Origin: Brachybacterium sp. YJGR34
GTDB taxonomy: Bacteria; Actinomycetota; Actinomycetes; Actinomycetales; Dermabacteraceae
Assembly: GCF_003347015.1 (NCBI RefSeq)
Contig: NZ_PNFB01000025.1
Coordinates: 1-58,390, forward strand
Length of the DNA stretch: 58,390 nucleotides
Reading direction: 5' to 3'
Shown here: positions 50,673 through 58,298 of the stretch, piece by piece
Position numbering within the stretch: position 1 is the first letter of the stretch
Layout of the letters: the number at the start of each line of letters is the position of its first letter
Notes under the pieces: model-generated
Databases searched by the model: none
Told to the model about the DNA's origin: nothing
Seen by the model: only the letters and a program-made list of their open reading frames with translations
Made by a program: the position numbers and the translations under genes

Positions 50673-50892
50673 CATGTGGGCGGGCTGCTGCGTGGGCGCG
50701 CTCGATGTACGCCTCGATCTCGCTGAGCTCGACGCGCCACTGGCGCCGGCCGCCGACTTGGATCGCGCGCAGCTCGCCGGACCGCACCAGCGCGTAGGCC
50801 TGCGAGGAGGAGATCGAGAACATCTCCGCCACCTCGCTCAGCGGGACGAACCGTCGACCGAGAACCGGGTGCGGTGGGGGAGAGGAGTCCAT
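50647..50892 (-). CDS. excisionase-type HTH protein
   Basis: 81 residues: RFVPLSEVAEMFSISSSQAYALVRSGELRAIQVGGRRQWRVE is a classic HTH_17/BldC-like winged helix with the final arginine wing. Either a regulator or a directionality factor; no integrase accompanies it. Confidence 0.88.
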   Translation of the reverse strand: MDSSPPPHPVLGRRFVPLSEVAEMFSISSSQAYALVRSGELRAIQVGGRRQWRVELSEIEAYIERAHAAARPHVDTEGTSA

Positions 50893-50958
50893 GTGCCCAG
50901 CGAAGCCGCTCGACGAGGCCGCAGCAAGTCAGGGTCGTGAGATGTGGAGAGCCGGCGA

Positions 50959-51780
50959 CTACCGGGCCGGGGGCTTCGGACGGTGTCGGGGGTAGCGGAT
51001 CCCGGCGGGGGCCGGCGGGTTGTTGAGGTACTCCGCGAAGGGGCAGCCGCTGAGGTGCGGGCAGGAGTCCACGGCAACGTTGCACGGCGTGCACAGCAGC
51101 CCGCGCACCATGCCCGTCACGTGATCGTGGTCGATGACCGTGGAGAGCTGCTTGTGGCAGGCCCCGCAGGAGAGCCCTTGCATGTTCCGCAGCTCGTCGA
51201 CGATGCGCGCCATGCGCGGGGTCCGGTGGGTGTGGGCCACGGGGTCTGTGCCCCATCGTCGGTCCTCGGGCTCGCAGCGCAGGTTCTCGGGTACGGCCTC
51301 CGGCCGCAAGCTCAGGCGGTCCCGTCGTAGCCGCACTGGGGCTCGGTGGGTGCCTCCTCGGTCGCAGGTGCCCATGCGTCCGTCGCTGCGCAGGTGGTAG
51401 AGGCCGTCCTCGCCCTCCTTGGCGTGGTCGCGGGTCCTGCTCGGTGCGCCGGAGCGGCGCGGGACCCCGCAGGCGAGCAGCGAGAGCCGCGCGATCTGGT
51501 GCTCCCTGCTCAGGTCGGGGTCGAGGAGGTCCGGGTAGCGGCCGAGCCCGTAGCCGGCTGCCGGCAGCAGGGTCGCGATCCGGTGAGCGGGGAGATCTTC
51601 GAGGGACGTGATCGGGACATCGCCGCGCCGGGCGTGAACTCGAGCGTCGCCGAGCTCGAGGAGCTGTGCAACGGCCCGGGGTGGCAGCGCGTAGCAGGAG
51701 GCGAGGGCGTCCATCGTGAGGCCGCGATGCCGGTGCACCCAGGCGACTCCGGGAGCGAGCTTGTGGAGGCCCTGCCTCAT
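50959..51780 (-). CDS. recombination endonuclease VII-like protein
   Basis: 273 residues. The C-terminal third is an endonuclease VII (HNH) domain: SCGACHKQLSTVIDHDHVTG, then VRGLLCTPCNVAVDSC, with four Cys for structural zinc and the DHDH active site. The N-terminal two thirds hold an HTH-like segment (TMDALASCYALPPRAVAQLL). EndoVII resolves branched DNA; it may resolve telomere or transfer intermediates. Confidence 0.85.
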   Translation of the reverse strand: MRQGLHKLAPGVAWVHRHRGLTMDALASCYALPPRAVAQLLELGDARVHARRGDVPITSLEDLPAHRIATLLPAAGYGLGRYPDLLDPDLSREHQIARLSLLACGVPRRSGAPSRTRDHAKEGEDGLYHLRSDGRMGTCDRGGTHRAPVRLRRDRLSLRPEAVPENLRCEPEDRRWGTDPVAHTHRTPRMARIVDELRNMQGLSCGACHKQLSTVIDHDHVTGMVRGLLCTPCNVAVDSCPHLSGCPFAEYLNNPPAPAGIRYPRHRPKPPAR

Positions 51781-51814
51781 GGCGCGTTCTCTCGGGCGCT
51801 GCGGCGCTGTCGGA

Positions 51815-52135
51815 TCATCGGGCGTCCTCGATCATGAAGCCGAGGACGGTGATGTTCTCGGGGCTGGCTGCTGCGCCGAGCCGGGTGATCGTCGGGGGCT
51901 GGCGACGGCGCCTGGGGTGCGGGGTGATGTAGCCGAGCTCGTAGATCACGTTGGTGGTCAGCTTCTTGACGCCGATGACCTGACTTTCGGGGAGCGGGTC
52001 GAGGGTGCTGTGCGCCTGGACCCATGTTCCGATGGGCAGCTGAGGGAGCTGGGTGGCCGGAATCCTGGGCAGATCGAACCGCCGGGGGTCGGAGGTCTGG
52101 GTGCGCCGGCGCTTGGCCGGCTTCTTCTTCCACAT
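51815..52135 (-). CDS. basic hypothetical protein
   Basis: 106 residues from ATG 52135. Very basic start (WKKKPAKRRRTQ), then a small beta-rich domain (LPIGTWVQAHSTLDPLPESQVIGV, NITVLGFMIED). First gene after the class-B promoter at 52284-52326, with a leader of about 140 bases that includes a G-tract (52164-52180). No family recognised. Confidence 0.65.
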   Translation of the reverse strand: MWKKKPAKRRRTQTSDPRRFDLPRIPATQLPQLPIGTWVQAHSTLDPLPESQVIGVKKLTTNVIYELGYITPHPRRRRQPPTITRLGAAASPENITVLGFMIEDAR

Positions 52136-52283
52136 GGCGGGAGCCTCTCGTGAGGGAACAGTCGGGGGGGGGGTGGGGGGCACACTCCCCCATGTCCTGC
52201 TACAGGACACTTTTGCTGTTGTTCGGGGCGACGTCGGTGTCGCTGGTGGGTGGTGGGCGGCTCCTCCTTCCTGGCATGCTCCT

Positions 52284-52326
52284 AGCTTACGGGCGGACAT
52301 ACTCACTGTCAACACTAAAGCGGAAA
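52284..52326 (-). promoter_or_regulatory. class-B promoter
   Basis: Box TTTCCG (52321-52326), -35 TTGACA (52307-52312), 17-bp spacer, -10 TAAGCT (52284-52289), all minus strand; drives 51815-52135 and probably the endonuclease VII and HTH genes. Confidence 0.8.
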
Positions 52327-52363
52327 CTTCTTCGGATGGTCTCCGGTCCGCCGGTGCATGGGG

Positions 52364-52708
52364 TCAGGTGTGCAGCAGGGCGAGGACCTCCTCGGCGAGG
52401 TCGCGCGGGCAGGGGTTGTCGCCGTCGCAGCGTTCGTCGTGGGGATGGCGCGCGTACGCGTCGAGGTGCTCGCGAACACGGGTGATGCTCGCGCGGAGCG
52501 CGGCGGCGTGCTCGACGAGATCCCGTGCGACGTCGTCCATGGTCGGCTGCCAGGTGCGGATCTGGTGGCGGCCGAACGTCGGATGGCAGGCGACGTGCGG
52601 GCCGTCATGGCCAGCGGCACGGGTGCAGTGGAACTCGCCGAGGTGGGCGAGGAAGCCGGGGCACTGCGGGGTGGTCGCCGCGGCGCAGTACGGGCAGGGA
52701 GTGGCCAT
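52364..52708 (-). CDS. small Cys/His-rich protein
   Basis: 114 residues from ATG 52708 (GAGGAG upstream). CPYCAAATTPQC and FHCTRAAGHDGPHVACH suggest zinc binding; the second half is helical (VARDLVEHAAALRASITRVREHL). Second gene of its operon. Confidence 0.7.
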   Translation of the reverse strand: MATPCPYCAAATTPQCPGFLAHLGEFHCTRAAGHDGPHVACHPTFGRHQIRTWQPTMDDVARDLVEHAAALRASITRVREHLDAYARHPHDERCDGDNPCPRDLAEEVLALLHT

Positions 52709-52732
52709 TGTGGGCTCCTCTGGGAGGGAGGG

Positions 52733-52753
52733 CCCCGGGGAGGCTCCCCGGGG
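52733..52753 (-). terminator. intergenic GC hairpin
   Basis: A 9-bp stem (52733-52741/52745-52753) with a GGC loop lies between the two genes of this operon. It may set relative expression. Confidence 0.6.
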
Positions 52754-52766
52754 GTCCTCGGATCGG

Positions 52767-53162
52767 TCAGAGCTGGGCGAGGCGGGCGAGGACGCCGAAG
52801 CGCTCGGAGACCCGATCGGAAGCCCTGAGGATCTCGTCGCGCACCTCGGCGGCCTGGTCTGCGGTGAGGCCAACGGTGTCGCCGGTCTCGGTGTTGAAGC
52901 CGGAGATGACCGCGGTGCCGATGATCGGGGTGCCCGCGTAGGCGCTGGCGATGAAGTTCAGCCGTCCGTCGTTGGTGTTCGCCTCGTCGTCGGTCCAGAC
53001 GGTGATGTGCTCGCTGCGAGTGTGGCCGGGAGCGTCGAGGAGGTCCACGGTGATGCCCTCGGTGCTGAGAGCCCGGAGCAGCTGCGGGCGGCTCGGGGCG
53101 GTCCCGTCGTAGCCGAGGGTCTCGATCTCGCCGGTGGTGGTGATCTGGATCAGGTGCGACAT
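52767..53162 (-). CDS. hypothetical protein
   Basis: 131 residues: beta-rich start (MSHLIQITTTGEIETLGYDG), a conserved-looking LNFIASAYAGTPIIGTAVISGF centre and a helical end. Carries the shared right-arm leader and GGAGGAC ribosome site. No family recognised; similar small proteins occur in actinobacterial plasmids. Confidence 0.7.
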   Translation of the reverse strand: MSHLIQITTTGEIETLGYDGTAPSRPQLLRALSTEGITVDLLDAPGHTRSEHITVWTDDEANTNDGRLNFIASAYAGTPIIGTAVISGFNTETGDTVGLTADQAAEVRDEILRASDRVSERFGVLARLAQL

Positions 53163-53202
53163 GGTGTCCTCCGTGGTGTGGTGCTTCGTTCTGACCCTTC
53201 TG

Positions 53203-53245
53203 AGTATTCCAGCGCGCCACCCCACTGTCAACAGCAAAGCGGAAA
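53203..53245 (-). promoter_or_regulatory. class-B promoter
   Basis: Box TTTCCG (53240-53245), -35 TTGACA (53226-53231), 17-bp spacer, -10 AATACT (53203-53208); leader contains TCAGAACGAAGCACC. Confidence 0.85.
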
Positions 53246-53267
53246 TCTGTTGCTACGGGGATGCAGC

Positions 53268-53300
53268 GGCGGCGGCGACCGTAGGAGGGTCGCCGCCGCC
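53268..53300 (-). terminator. operon terminator
   Basis: A 13-bp stem (53268-53280/53288-53300) with a 7-base loop, after the stop at 53313. Confidence 0.8.
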
Positions 53301-53312
53301 GGGGTGGGGTGG

Positions 53313-53555
53313 TCAGTGGGTGTAGTGGGCGTCGCCCTCTTCGTCGTGCAGGGCGTGCGAGTCCGTCCAGGCCTGTGCCACGGTCTCCTCGCCGAGCGCG
53401 GCGAGGAGGTCCGTCAGCGCGTCCAGCTCGGAGCAGGTGAGCGTGCCGGACAGGTCGTCGATGAGCATGCCGTCCGCCCATCTCTGCGCGAACTCGTGCA
53501 GAGCGATCGCTAGGGTGCAGCCGTCGTCGGTGAGGGCCGGTCGCGTGGCGGTCAT
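53313..53555 (-). CDS. small acidic hypothetical protein
   Basis: 80 residues, acidic and helical (ALHEFAQRWADGMLIDDLSGTL, SELDALTDLLAALGEETVAQAW). Four-base overlap with the upstream gene. No family recognised. Confidence 0.7.
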   Translation of the reverse strand: MTATRPALTDDGCTLAIALHEFAQRWADGMLIDDLSGTLTCSELDALTDLLAALGEETVAQAWTDSHALHDEEGDAHYTH

Positions 53556-53932
53556 GCGCAGTCCAGCGCGGGGCGGTCGGGGTAGGAGATCCGCACGCAT
53601 CCGGCGTCGGGCATGCCGAAGTCCTGGACCGGCTGCCACGAGGGTTCGAGGTGCTCGGTCAGCTCGGGGTCGTAGGTCAGGAACCCGCCGTAGTAGTAGA
53701 TCCCGTCGTCGTCGTACATGCGGAAGCGCACGCGGTGCTGGCCCGGCTTCTGGACGGCCTCGCAGAGGCTCTCGTGGGCGTCGGCGGGGCCGAGGGTGCC
53801 GACGCGGCTGGGGACGACGCCGTCGGTGTTGATCTGGTCCTCGGTGATGGTCCAGGCGTACCCGGCGGCGTCGGGCTGGGTGGCGCGCTGCTCGGCGGTG
53901 AGGGTCATCTCGCCGCGGCGGTGGGTGCTCAT
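53552..53932 (-). CDS. hypothetical protein
   Basis: 126 residues: MSTHRRGEMTLTAEQRATQP, then RVRFRMYDDDGIYYYGGFLTYDPEL, likely beta-sheet with clustered Tyr. Its start resembles that of the gene at 55645-56031. No family recognised. Confidence 0.7.
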   Translation of the reverse strand: MSTHRRGEMTLTAEQRATQPDAAGYAWTITEDQINTDGVVPSRVGTLGPADAHESLCEAVQKPGQHRVRFRMYDDDGIYYYGGFLTYDPELTEHLEPSWQPVQDFGMPDAGCVRISYPDRPALDCA

Positions 53933-53946
53933 GGTGGTCCTCTCGG

Positions 53947-54174
53947 TCAGGCGGGCGTGACGGGGATGTAGGCGCGGGGCGAGTAGTCGATGGGGACGGG
54001 GCCGGAGGCCTCGGTGTAGATCAGGACGCGGCGGCGGAAGTTGAAGTCGATCCCCTCCTCGACCTTCGTGATGATCGAGGGGGCCTCGCCGGGGAGGGTG
54101 TGGGAGTCGCCCGGCTTGGCGAGCGAGGCGAGCAGGAAGTCGTGGCGGGTGGCGGGAAGGTCGGCGTGGGTCAT
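53947..54174 (-). CDS. small hypothetical protein
   Basis: 75 residues, mixed charge, beta-leaning (IITKVEEGIDFNFRRRVLIYTEA). 14 bases ahead of the next operon gene. No family recognised. Confidence 0.65.
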   Translation of the reverse strand: MTHADLPATRHDFLLASLAKPGDSHTLPGEAPSIITKVEEGIDFNFRRRVLIYTEASGPVPIDYSPRAYIPVTPA

Positions 54175-54190
54175 GGGGCTCCGTTCGGGA

Positions 54191-54218
54191 GGGGAGGGGC
54201 GATGTGTCGCCCCTCCCC
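54191..54218 (-). terminator. intercistronic hairpin
   Basis: A 12-bp stem (54191-54202/54207-54218) with a TGTG loop lies between the first and second genes of this operon. Confidence 0.7.
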
Positions 54219-54229
54219 TGGGGTGTCGG

Positions 54230-54613
54230 TCAGGGCTGGCGGAGGGCCCAGCGGTGCAGGCTGCGGAAGTTGCCCTCCAGGCGGGCTCCGAAACTGCGGA
54301 CCACGTCGGCGAGGTCCCAGGTCTCGCCGCCGTCGGCGGCGGCCACGAGCGCGGCGACGGGGACCCGGTAGAACCCGTCGAGGTAGACGGTGCACACCTC
54401 GAAGGGGTCTGCGTCGGTGGGGGCGTGCCCCACTCCCTCGGTGCCGGTGATGGCGTAGCGCGGGCCGTCGCCCTCGCCGCGGTCGATCAGCCACGTCTGC
54501 TCGGGCTGGATCTTGTCGGCGTCGAGGCCGAGGTGGGCGCCGATCGCGGTGCGCAGCGCGTGATCAGGGATGAGGGTGGCCGTGATGCCGCGGGTACGGG
54601 TGCTGGTGTCCAT
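54230..54613 (-). CDS. hypothetical protein, first in its operon
   Basis: 127 residues: TRTRGITATLIPDHALRTAIGAHLG, QTWLIDRGEGDGPRYAITG, then DLADVVRSFGARLEGNF. Possibly an alpha/beta regulator. It follows a class-B promoter and the shared leader. No family recognised. Confidence 0.7.
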   Translation of the reverse strand: MDTSTRTRGITATLIPDHALRTAIGAHLGLDADKIQPEQTWLIDRGEGDGPRYAITGTEGVGHAPTDADPFEVCTVYLDGFYRVPVAALVAAADGGETWDLADVVRSFGARLEGNFRSLHRWALRQP

Positions 54614-54653
54614 GGTGTCCTCCGTGGTGGGGGGCTTCGTCCTGACCCCTCAG

Positions 54654-54696
54654 AGTCTGCCCGCTACGCGCGTCAGTGTCAACACCAAACCGGAAA
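54654..54696 (-). promoter_or_regulatory. class-B promoter
   Basis: Box TTTCCG (54691-54696), -35 TTGACA (54677-54682), 17-bp spacer, -10 CAGACT (54654-54659). Confidence 0.85.
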
Positions 54697-54734
54697 TCAA
54701 TCTGTGGGTGGACGGTCCTCGGCTGGCTGGTGGT

Positions 54735-55388
54735 TCAGCGCGGGCCCTCGTCGTCGGTGGTGAGGGGGACGCCGAGGGCCTCGGCCAGGCCGTAGGCCAC
54801 GGAGAAGCACGCATCGTTCTCCCAGCTCTCGGGCGGCTGTGCGCGCAGGGGGCCCAGCAGGTCCTCGATCTCGCCGAGCATCTCGGCGGGGTCCTTCGGG
54901 CCCGCAGGGGCGGCCTGGGGCGGGCCGTCGCTGGGGGGTTCCTCGTCCTGGTCGGGGACGTCCCAGGCGGGCTCGGGGAACCAGTTCGTGTCGATCTCGT
55001 CGAACTCCAGGTCGAAGCGTTCACAGATCTCGGCGGCCTGGTGCGGGGTGACCTCGGGGAGGTAGGCGGCGAGCATCTCCACGGCCCGCTCGGTGAAGGA
55101 GAAGTTGTCCTCCATCTCCCATTCAGGGGTCGCCCGGAGGCGCAGAACGGGGGTCATCAGTTCGTCGAGGATCCGGCGGAGCCCATGGGTGTCGGCGAGC
55201 AGCTCGGCGACGGCCCGACGGGTCAGGGCGTCGGGGCCGGTGGCCGTGTCGGCCTCGGTTGCCGCGGCCTCGGCGGCGCTCGCGAGGTCGAGTGCCCACG
55301 TGGTGCGCGCGTCGTCGTAGGCGCTCAGCAGGTGCGCAGGGATCTCTCCGTCGGGGTACTGGGCCCGGAACTCGGCGTAGGTGGTCAT
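54735..55388 (-). CDS. acidic hypothetical protein
   Basis: 217 residues from ATG 55388 (GGAG upstream; an in-frame TTG two codons earlier is less likely). Highly acidic, helical, with a Pro-rich linker (about 145-170). Last gene of its operon. No family recognised; charge and context would suit a DNA mimic, untested. Confidence 0.7.
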   Translation of the reverse strand: MTTYAEFRAQYPDGEIPAHLLSAYDDARTTWALDLASAAEAAATEADTATGPDALTRRAVAELLADTHGLRRILDELMTPVLRLRATPEWEMEDNFSFTERAVEMLAAYLPEVTPHQAAEICERFDLEFDEIDTNWFPEPAWDVPDQDEEPPSDGPPQAAPAGPKDPAEMLGEIEDLLGPLRAQPPESWENDACFSVAYGLAEALGVPLTTDDEGPR

Positions 55389-55390
55389 GG

Positions 55391-55642
55391 TCAACGCTCC
55401 GTGTGCAGGTCGAGGCGGATGGTGTCGGTGTGGGGGATGACGTGCACGGTGTGCCCGCCGTCGGGGTCCCGGGAGACGTGGACGGTGGCGACGGTGGTCC
55501 CCTCGTCGTCGTCGAAGTCGACGTTGCCGATGTCCTCGGCCTCGCCGTGGCGCATCACCTGGAGGACCTCGGCCCGGCTGCGCTGCCAGAGCGCGGGCTC
55601 GGCCCGCTCGCCGGTGTCGTAGGGCGTGAGGATCTCGGCCAC
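55391..55642 (-). CDS. small hypothetical protein (GTG start)
   Basis: 83 residues from GTG 55642, with GGAGGG seven bases upstream. Beta-rich end (TVATVHVSRDPDGGHTVHVIP). Two bases separate it from each neighbour. No family recognised. Confidence 0.65.
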   Translation of the reverse strand: MAEILTPYDTGERAEPALWQRSRAEVLQVMRHGEAEDIGNVDFDDDEGTTVATVHVSRDPDGGHTVHVIPHTDTIRLDLHTER

Positions 55643-55644
55643 GA

Positions 55645-56031
55645 TCAGCCCTCCGTCCGGTCGTGGACGGGGGTCGCGCCGTAGATCGGCTCCAGGCCGA
55701 TCTGGGCGTAGTAGTCGGCGATCCTGGAGTCCCCGGTGGCGAAGTTCCCGCCCGCCATGTACCAGCGCCCGCCGATCGGCTCGCCGTCGGCGGTGACGGG
55801 CACGAGGTGGGCAGTGGGGGTGCTCCTGTTCCGGCGGAGGGCGACGGCGGGGGCGGTGTCGGTCGCGGGGTGGAGGCGCGACCGCTCGGGGCTGGGGGCG
55901 AAGGTGCCGAACTCGTCGATCGTGCCGATGATCGTCAGCTCGGCGTGGTGGGAGGTGATGCCGTTGGCTGTGGCGTCCATGCCGTTGGCGCAGCGGTAGA
56001 CGTTCATCGTGAGGCCGTAGTGGGTGCTCAT
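55645..56031 (-). CDS. hypothetical protein
   Basis: 128 residues: MSTHYGLTMNVYRCANGMDATANG, ELTIIGTIDEFGTFAP, HLVPVTADGEPIGGRWYMAGG. Probably a beta-rich fold. Same operon as its neighbours. No family recognised. Confidence 0.7.
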   Translation of the reverse strand: MSTHYGLTMNVYRCANGMDATANGITSHHAELTIIGTIDEFGTFAPSPERSRLHPATDTAPAVALRRNRSTPTAHLVPVTADGEPIGGRWYMAGGNFATGDSRIADYYAQIGLEPIYGATPVHDRTEG

Positions 56032-56046
56032 GGTGTCCTCTCGGGG

Positions 56047-56151
56047 TCAGCGGGTCTCGTCGTCCTCGCCCCAGTAGGCGAGGTGCTCGTCGAAGTCCTG
56101 GGCGCGGTTCTCGAAGTGCTGGGGGTCGAGGTCGGGCTCGTCGTCGTACAT
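56047..56151 (-). CDS. 34-residue acidic protein
   Basis: A short frame with GGAAGGA ahead of ATG 56151, starting MYDDEPDLDPQHFENRAQDF and ending YWGEDDETR. Strongly acidic with four aromatic residues. It lies between two coupled operon genes, with a hairpin upstream. Confidence 0.6.
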   Translation of the reverse strand: MYDDEPDLDPQHFENRAQDFDEHLAYWGEDDETR

Positions 56152-56170
56152 GGCGGGGTCCTTCCGGAGG

Positions 56171-56196
56171 GGGCGGGGCCGGAGTCGGCCCCGCCC
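56171..56196 (-). terminator. intercistronic hairpin
   Basis: A 10-bp stem (56171-56180/56187-56196) with a 6-base loop, right after the stop at 56206. Confidence 0.7.
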
Positions 56197-56205
56197 GGGG
56201 TGCGG

Positions 56206-56499
56206 TCAGCTCTGGTCGCGGAGGGCCTCGTCGAGGGCGTCCTCGATGTACTCCCGCAGCAGCGCCGTCTGGTGGAACGTGGGGCGGATGCCGAGGCGCA
56301 GCTCGTTGAGGATCTGCTGGGTGAGGTCGCGGGCGCGGCTTCCGCGGGGGAGCTCGTCCCGGCAGAGGATCAGGGCGTCGCGGGCGCTGTTGCGGTCCTG
56401 GAGGCGGAGGAAGAAGCGGGCGGTCTGGAGGTCGTCGATGGCCTGCTCGAGGCGGGTGGGCAGGTCGGCGGCGAGGGTGGCGGTGCCGGTGGTGTTCAT
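56206..56499 (-). CDS. small helical hypothetical protein
   Basis: 97 residues, nearly all helical (LEQAIDDLQTARFFLRLQDRNSARDALILCR; ALLREYIEDALDEALRDQ). First gene after a class-B promoter. No family recognised. Confidence 0.7.
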   Translation of the reverse strand: MNTTGTATLAADLPTRLEQAIDDLQTARFFLRLQDRNSARDALILCRDELPRGSRARDLTQQILNELRLGIRPTFHQTALLREYIEDALDEALRDQS

Positions 56500-56539
56500 G
56501 AGGTCCTCCGTGGTGCGGTGTTTCGTTCTGACCTCTCCG

Positions 56540-56582
56540 AGTCTGCCCGCTACGCACCTCACTGTCAACATCAAACCGGAAA
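56540..56582 (-). promoter_or_regulatory. class-B promoter
   Basis: Box TTTCCG (56577-56582), -35 TTGACA (56563-56568), 17-bp spacer, -10 CAGACT (56540-56545); leader contains TCAGAACGAAACACC. Confidence 0.85.
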
Positions 56583-56598
56583 TTAGTTGGTTGGGAGG

Positions 56599-56640
56599 TC
56601 CGGCGGAGGCGGGGTCTGGTGGTCACCCGCCCCCGCCGGA
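56599..56640 (-). terminator. operon terminator
   Basis: An 8-bp outer stem (56599-56606/56633-56640) continued by an inner GC stem with a small bulge, two bases after the DUF3560 stop. Confidence 0.7.
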
Positions 56641-56642
56641 GA

Positions 56643-57572
56643 TCAGTCCGCGTCCGGTCCGGGGCGGAGCGCGGTCACCTGGTGGCGCTGGGCGCGGATG
56701 GAGCACCCGCCGGATTCGAGCGTGAGGGTCTTGGTGTTGGCGCGCTTGATGCGCCACCAGGTGCCGCCGCGGACCTGCACGAGGTCCCCGGCCTTCGCGG
56801 CGCTGGTGTCCAGGACCTTGCCGTCGGCGATCTGCTGGGCACGGACGCCCTCCCAGTAGGCGATCTGCTCGCGCAGCTGCTCCATGCGGGGCGTGTCCGC
56901 GAGGTCCTCGTGGGAGACCTCGGCGATGACGGCGGGGCCGCTGGCGACCGTGTACCCGGGCCGCTGCTGGCGCTCCAGCTTCCGCAGCTCGGCGCGGAGC
57001 TTGTCGAGGCGGTTCGCGGTGGTCGAGGGGTGCTCGGGACGGGTGTTGACCCGGGCGGCGTTGGCCTTCCGCTCCGCCTCGCGCGCGGCCTCCCCGGCGT
57101 CGATCGCCTTGCGCATGTTCGTGTGGATCTTCGCGGCGTCCCGCCGGGCCCGGCCCTCGGAGTGGTGGCCGACCAGGATCGGCTGGCCGAAGGGGATGCC
57201 CGAGCTGATCTGATCGGCCGCGGCGTGGTGGGCGTCCGCGGCGGACTGGTGCCGGGCGGCCTTGGCGTCGAGGGCCGCGGCCCGATCGGCCGCCCGAGCG
57301 GCCTTGTCCGCCTCGACCTCGGCCGTGGGCCGGGCGGTGTTGTCCACCTCGATCTCGACCTCGAACCCGGCTTCGCGCAGCTGGCTGGCGGTGGCCTCGA
57401 TCTGCCAGCTGCGGGCGTCATGGTCCCGGGAGCTGGGGATGTACCAGCTGCCGAGGTTGCGGGACCAGCGCCACCGGTTGGCCTTGAGCGCGTCCGCGGA
57501 CCCGTCCCCGCGGCTCGTGCCGTCGATGAGGGTTCCCTCGGTGTGGGTGTGGGTGATGGTCAGGGTGGTCAT
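56643..57572 (-). CDS. DUF3560-family protein
   Basis: 309 residues from ATG 57572. An N-terminal beta segment (LTITHTHTEGTLIDGTSRGD, KANRWRWSRNLGSWYIP) is followed by a coiled Ala/Arg-rich region with ILVGHHSEGRARRDAAKIH, the DUF3560 signature, then a C-terminal small beta domain (DLVQVRGGTWWRIKR). The family is common on actinobacterial plasmids; function unknown. Four-base overlap with the upstream gene. Confidence 0.8.
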   Translation of the reverse strand: MTTLTITHTHTEGTLIDGTSRGDGSADALKANRWRWSRNLGSWYIPSSRDHDARSWQIEATASQLREAGFEVEIEVDNTARPTAEVEADKAARAADRAAALDAKAARHQSAADAHHAAADQISSGIPFGQPILVGHHSEGRARRDAAKIHTNMRKAIDAGEAAREAERKANAARVNTRPEHPSTTANRLDKLRAELRKLERQQRPGYTVASGPAVIAEVSHEDLADTPRMEQLREQIAYWEGVRAQQIADGKVLDTSAAKAGDLVQVRGGTWWRIKRANTKTLTLESGGCSIRAQRHQVTALRPGPDAD

Positions 57573-58078
57573 CGCTGAACCTCCGGGGTGGACGGGCGCG
57601 CGGCGAGCCGCCGCATGGCGAACTGGAACAGGGGGTTGCCGGTGGCGCGGATGAGGTTCACGCGTCCGGCTTCGTTGCAGCGCTCCAGGACGCCTCTGGG
57701 GGCGTGGGGGCACGTGAGGGCGGCCCAGAGCAGGTAGGTGATCCTGACGTCCTCCAGGGCCTCCCTGGGGGCCTCTGAGGGCGTGCTCTCGGAGAAGTCC
57801 GAGTAGATGGAGAGCCGGCGGCACACCCGGTAGACCTGCGAGCTGCGGTGAGTCTGCGGGGGAGCGGCGAGGTACTGCGCCATCTGCTCGGCGGAGTCCT
57901 CGGCGTCCGGGTCGATCCCGGCGGCCCAGTAGTGGAACGCGGGAAGCCCGTTGCGCGGGTCCTCGGTGAGGAATGAGTGCGTGATCCGGAGGTCAGCCTC
58001 AGCGGGGGGACGGGGCTCCAGCACCTGCTGGAGCACTCTGTGGATGGCCCGGGTGTCCGGGGAGGGGGCGGTGGACAT
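57569..58078 (-). CDS. hypothetical protein, outermost right gene
   Basis: 169 residues from ATG 58078 (GGAGGAC upstream). N-terminal helix, a central YWAAGIDPDAEDSAEQMAQYL, three Cys in the second half. First gene inward from the right telomere. No family recognised. Confidence 0.7.
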   Translation of the reverse strand: MSTAPSPDTRAIHRVLQQVLEPRPPAEADLRITHSFLTEDPRNGLPAFHYWAAGIDPDAEDSAEQMAQYLAAPPQTHRSSQVYRVCRRLSIYSDFSESTPSEAPREALEDVRITYLLWAALTCPHAPRGVLERCNEAGRVNLIRATGNPLFQFAMRRLAARPSTPEVQR

Positions 58079-58118
58079 GAGTCCTCCTGTGGTGGGTGTT
58101 TCGTTCTGACAGTTACCC

Positions 58119-58161
58119 ACCGTAGGCCCGGCCACGCCTAGTGTCAACACCAAAGCGGAAA
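58119..58161 (-). promoter_or_regulatory. class-B promoter (outermost right operon)
   Basis: Box TTTCCG (58156-58161), -35 TTGACA (58142-58147), 17-bp spacer, -10 TACGGT (58119-58124); leader contains TCAGAACGAAACACC. Confidence 0.85.
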
Positions 58162-58162
58162 C

Positions 58163-58210
58163 ATGAGAGTACGAACCTACGAGATTACGAGACTACGAAC
58201 CTACGAGAAC
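58163..58210 (+). repeat. octamer repeat array 7 (right subtelomere)
   Basis: One degenerate unit (ATGAGAGT), then ACGAACCT, ACGAGATT, ACGAGACT, ACGAACCT, ACGAGAAC in phase. It abuts the class-B box and mirrors array 1 at the other end, in the inverted orientation relative to the window. Confidence 0.9.
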
Positions 58211-58298
58211 ACAGGGGAGGATCCGGCCGAACCCGAAAGACCAGGTCAACGCCTAATCCAGACTCCACCCGTCACCACCCACTTACCGGCACCCGGCA

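Noticed and set aside
50647..50892. Integrase/excisionase module
   Set aside because: Only the HTH protein is present; no integrase or att repeats were found around it.
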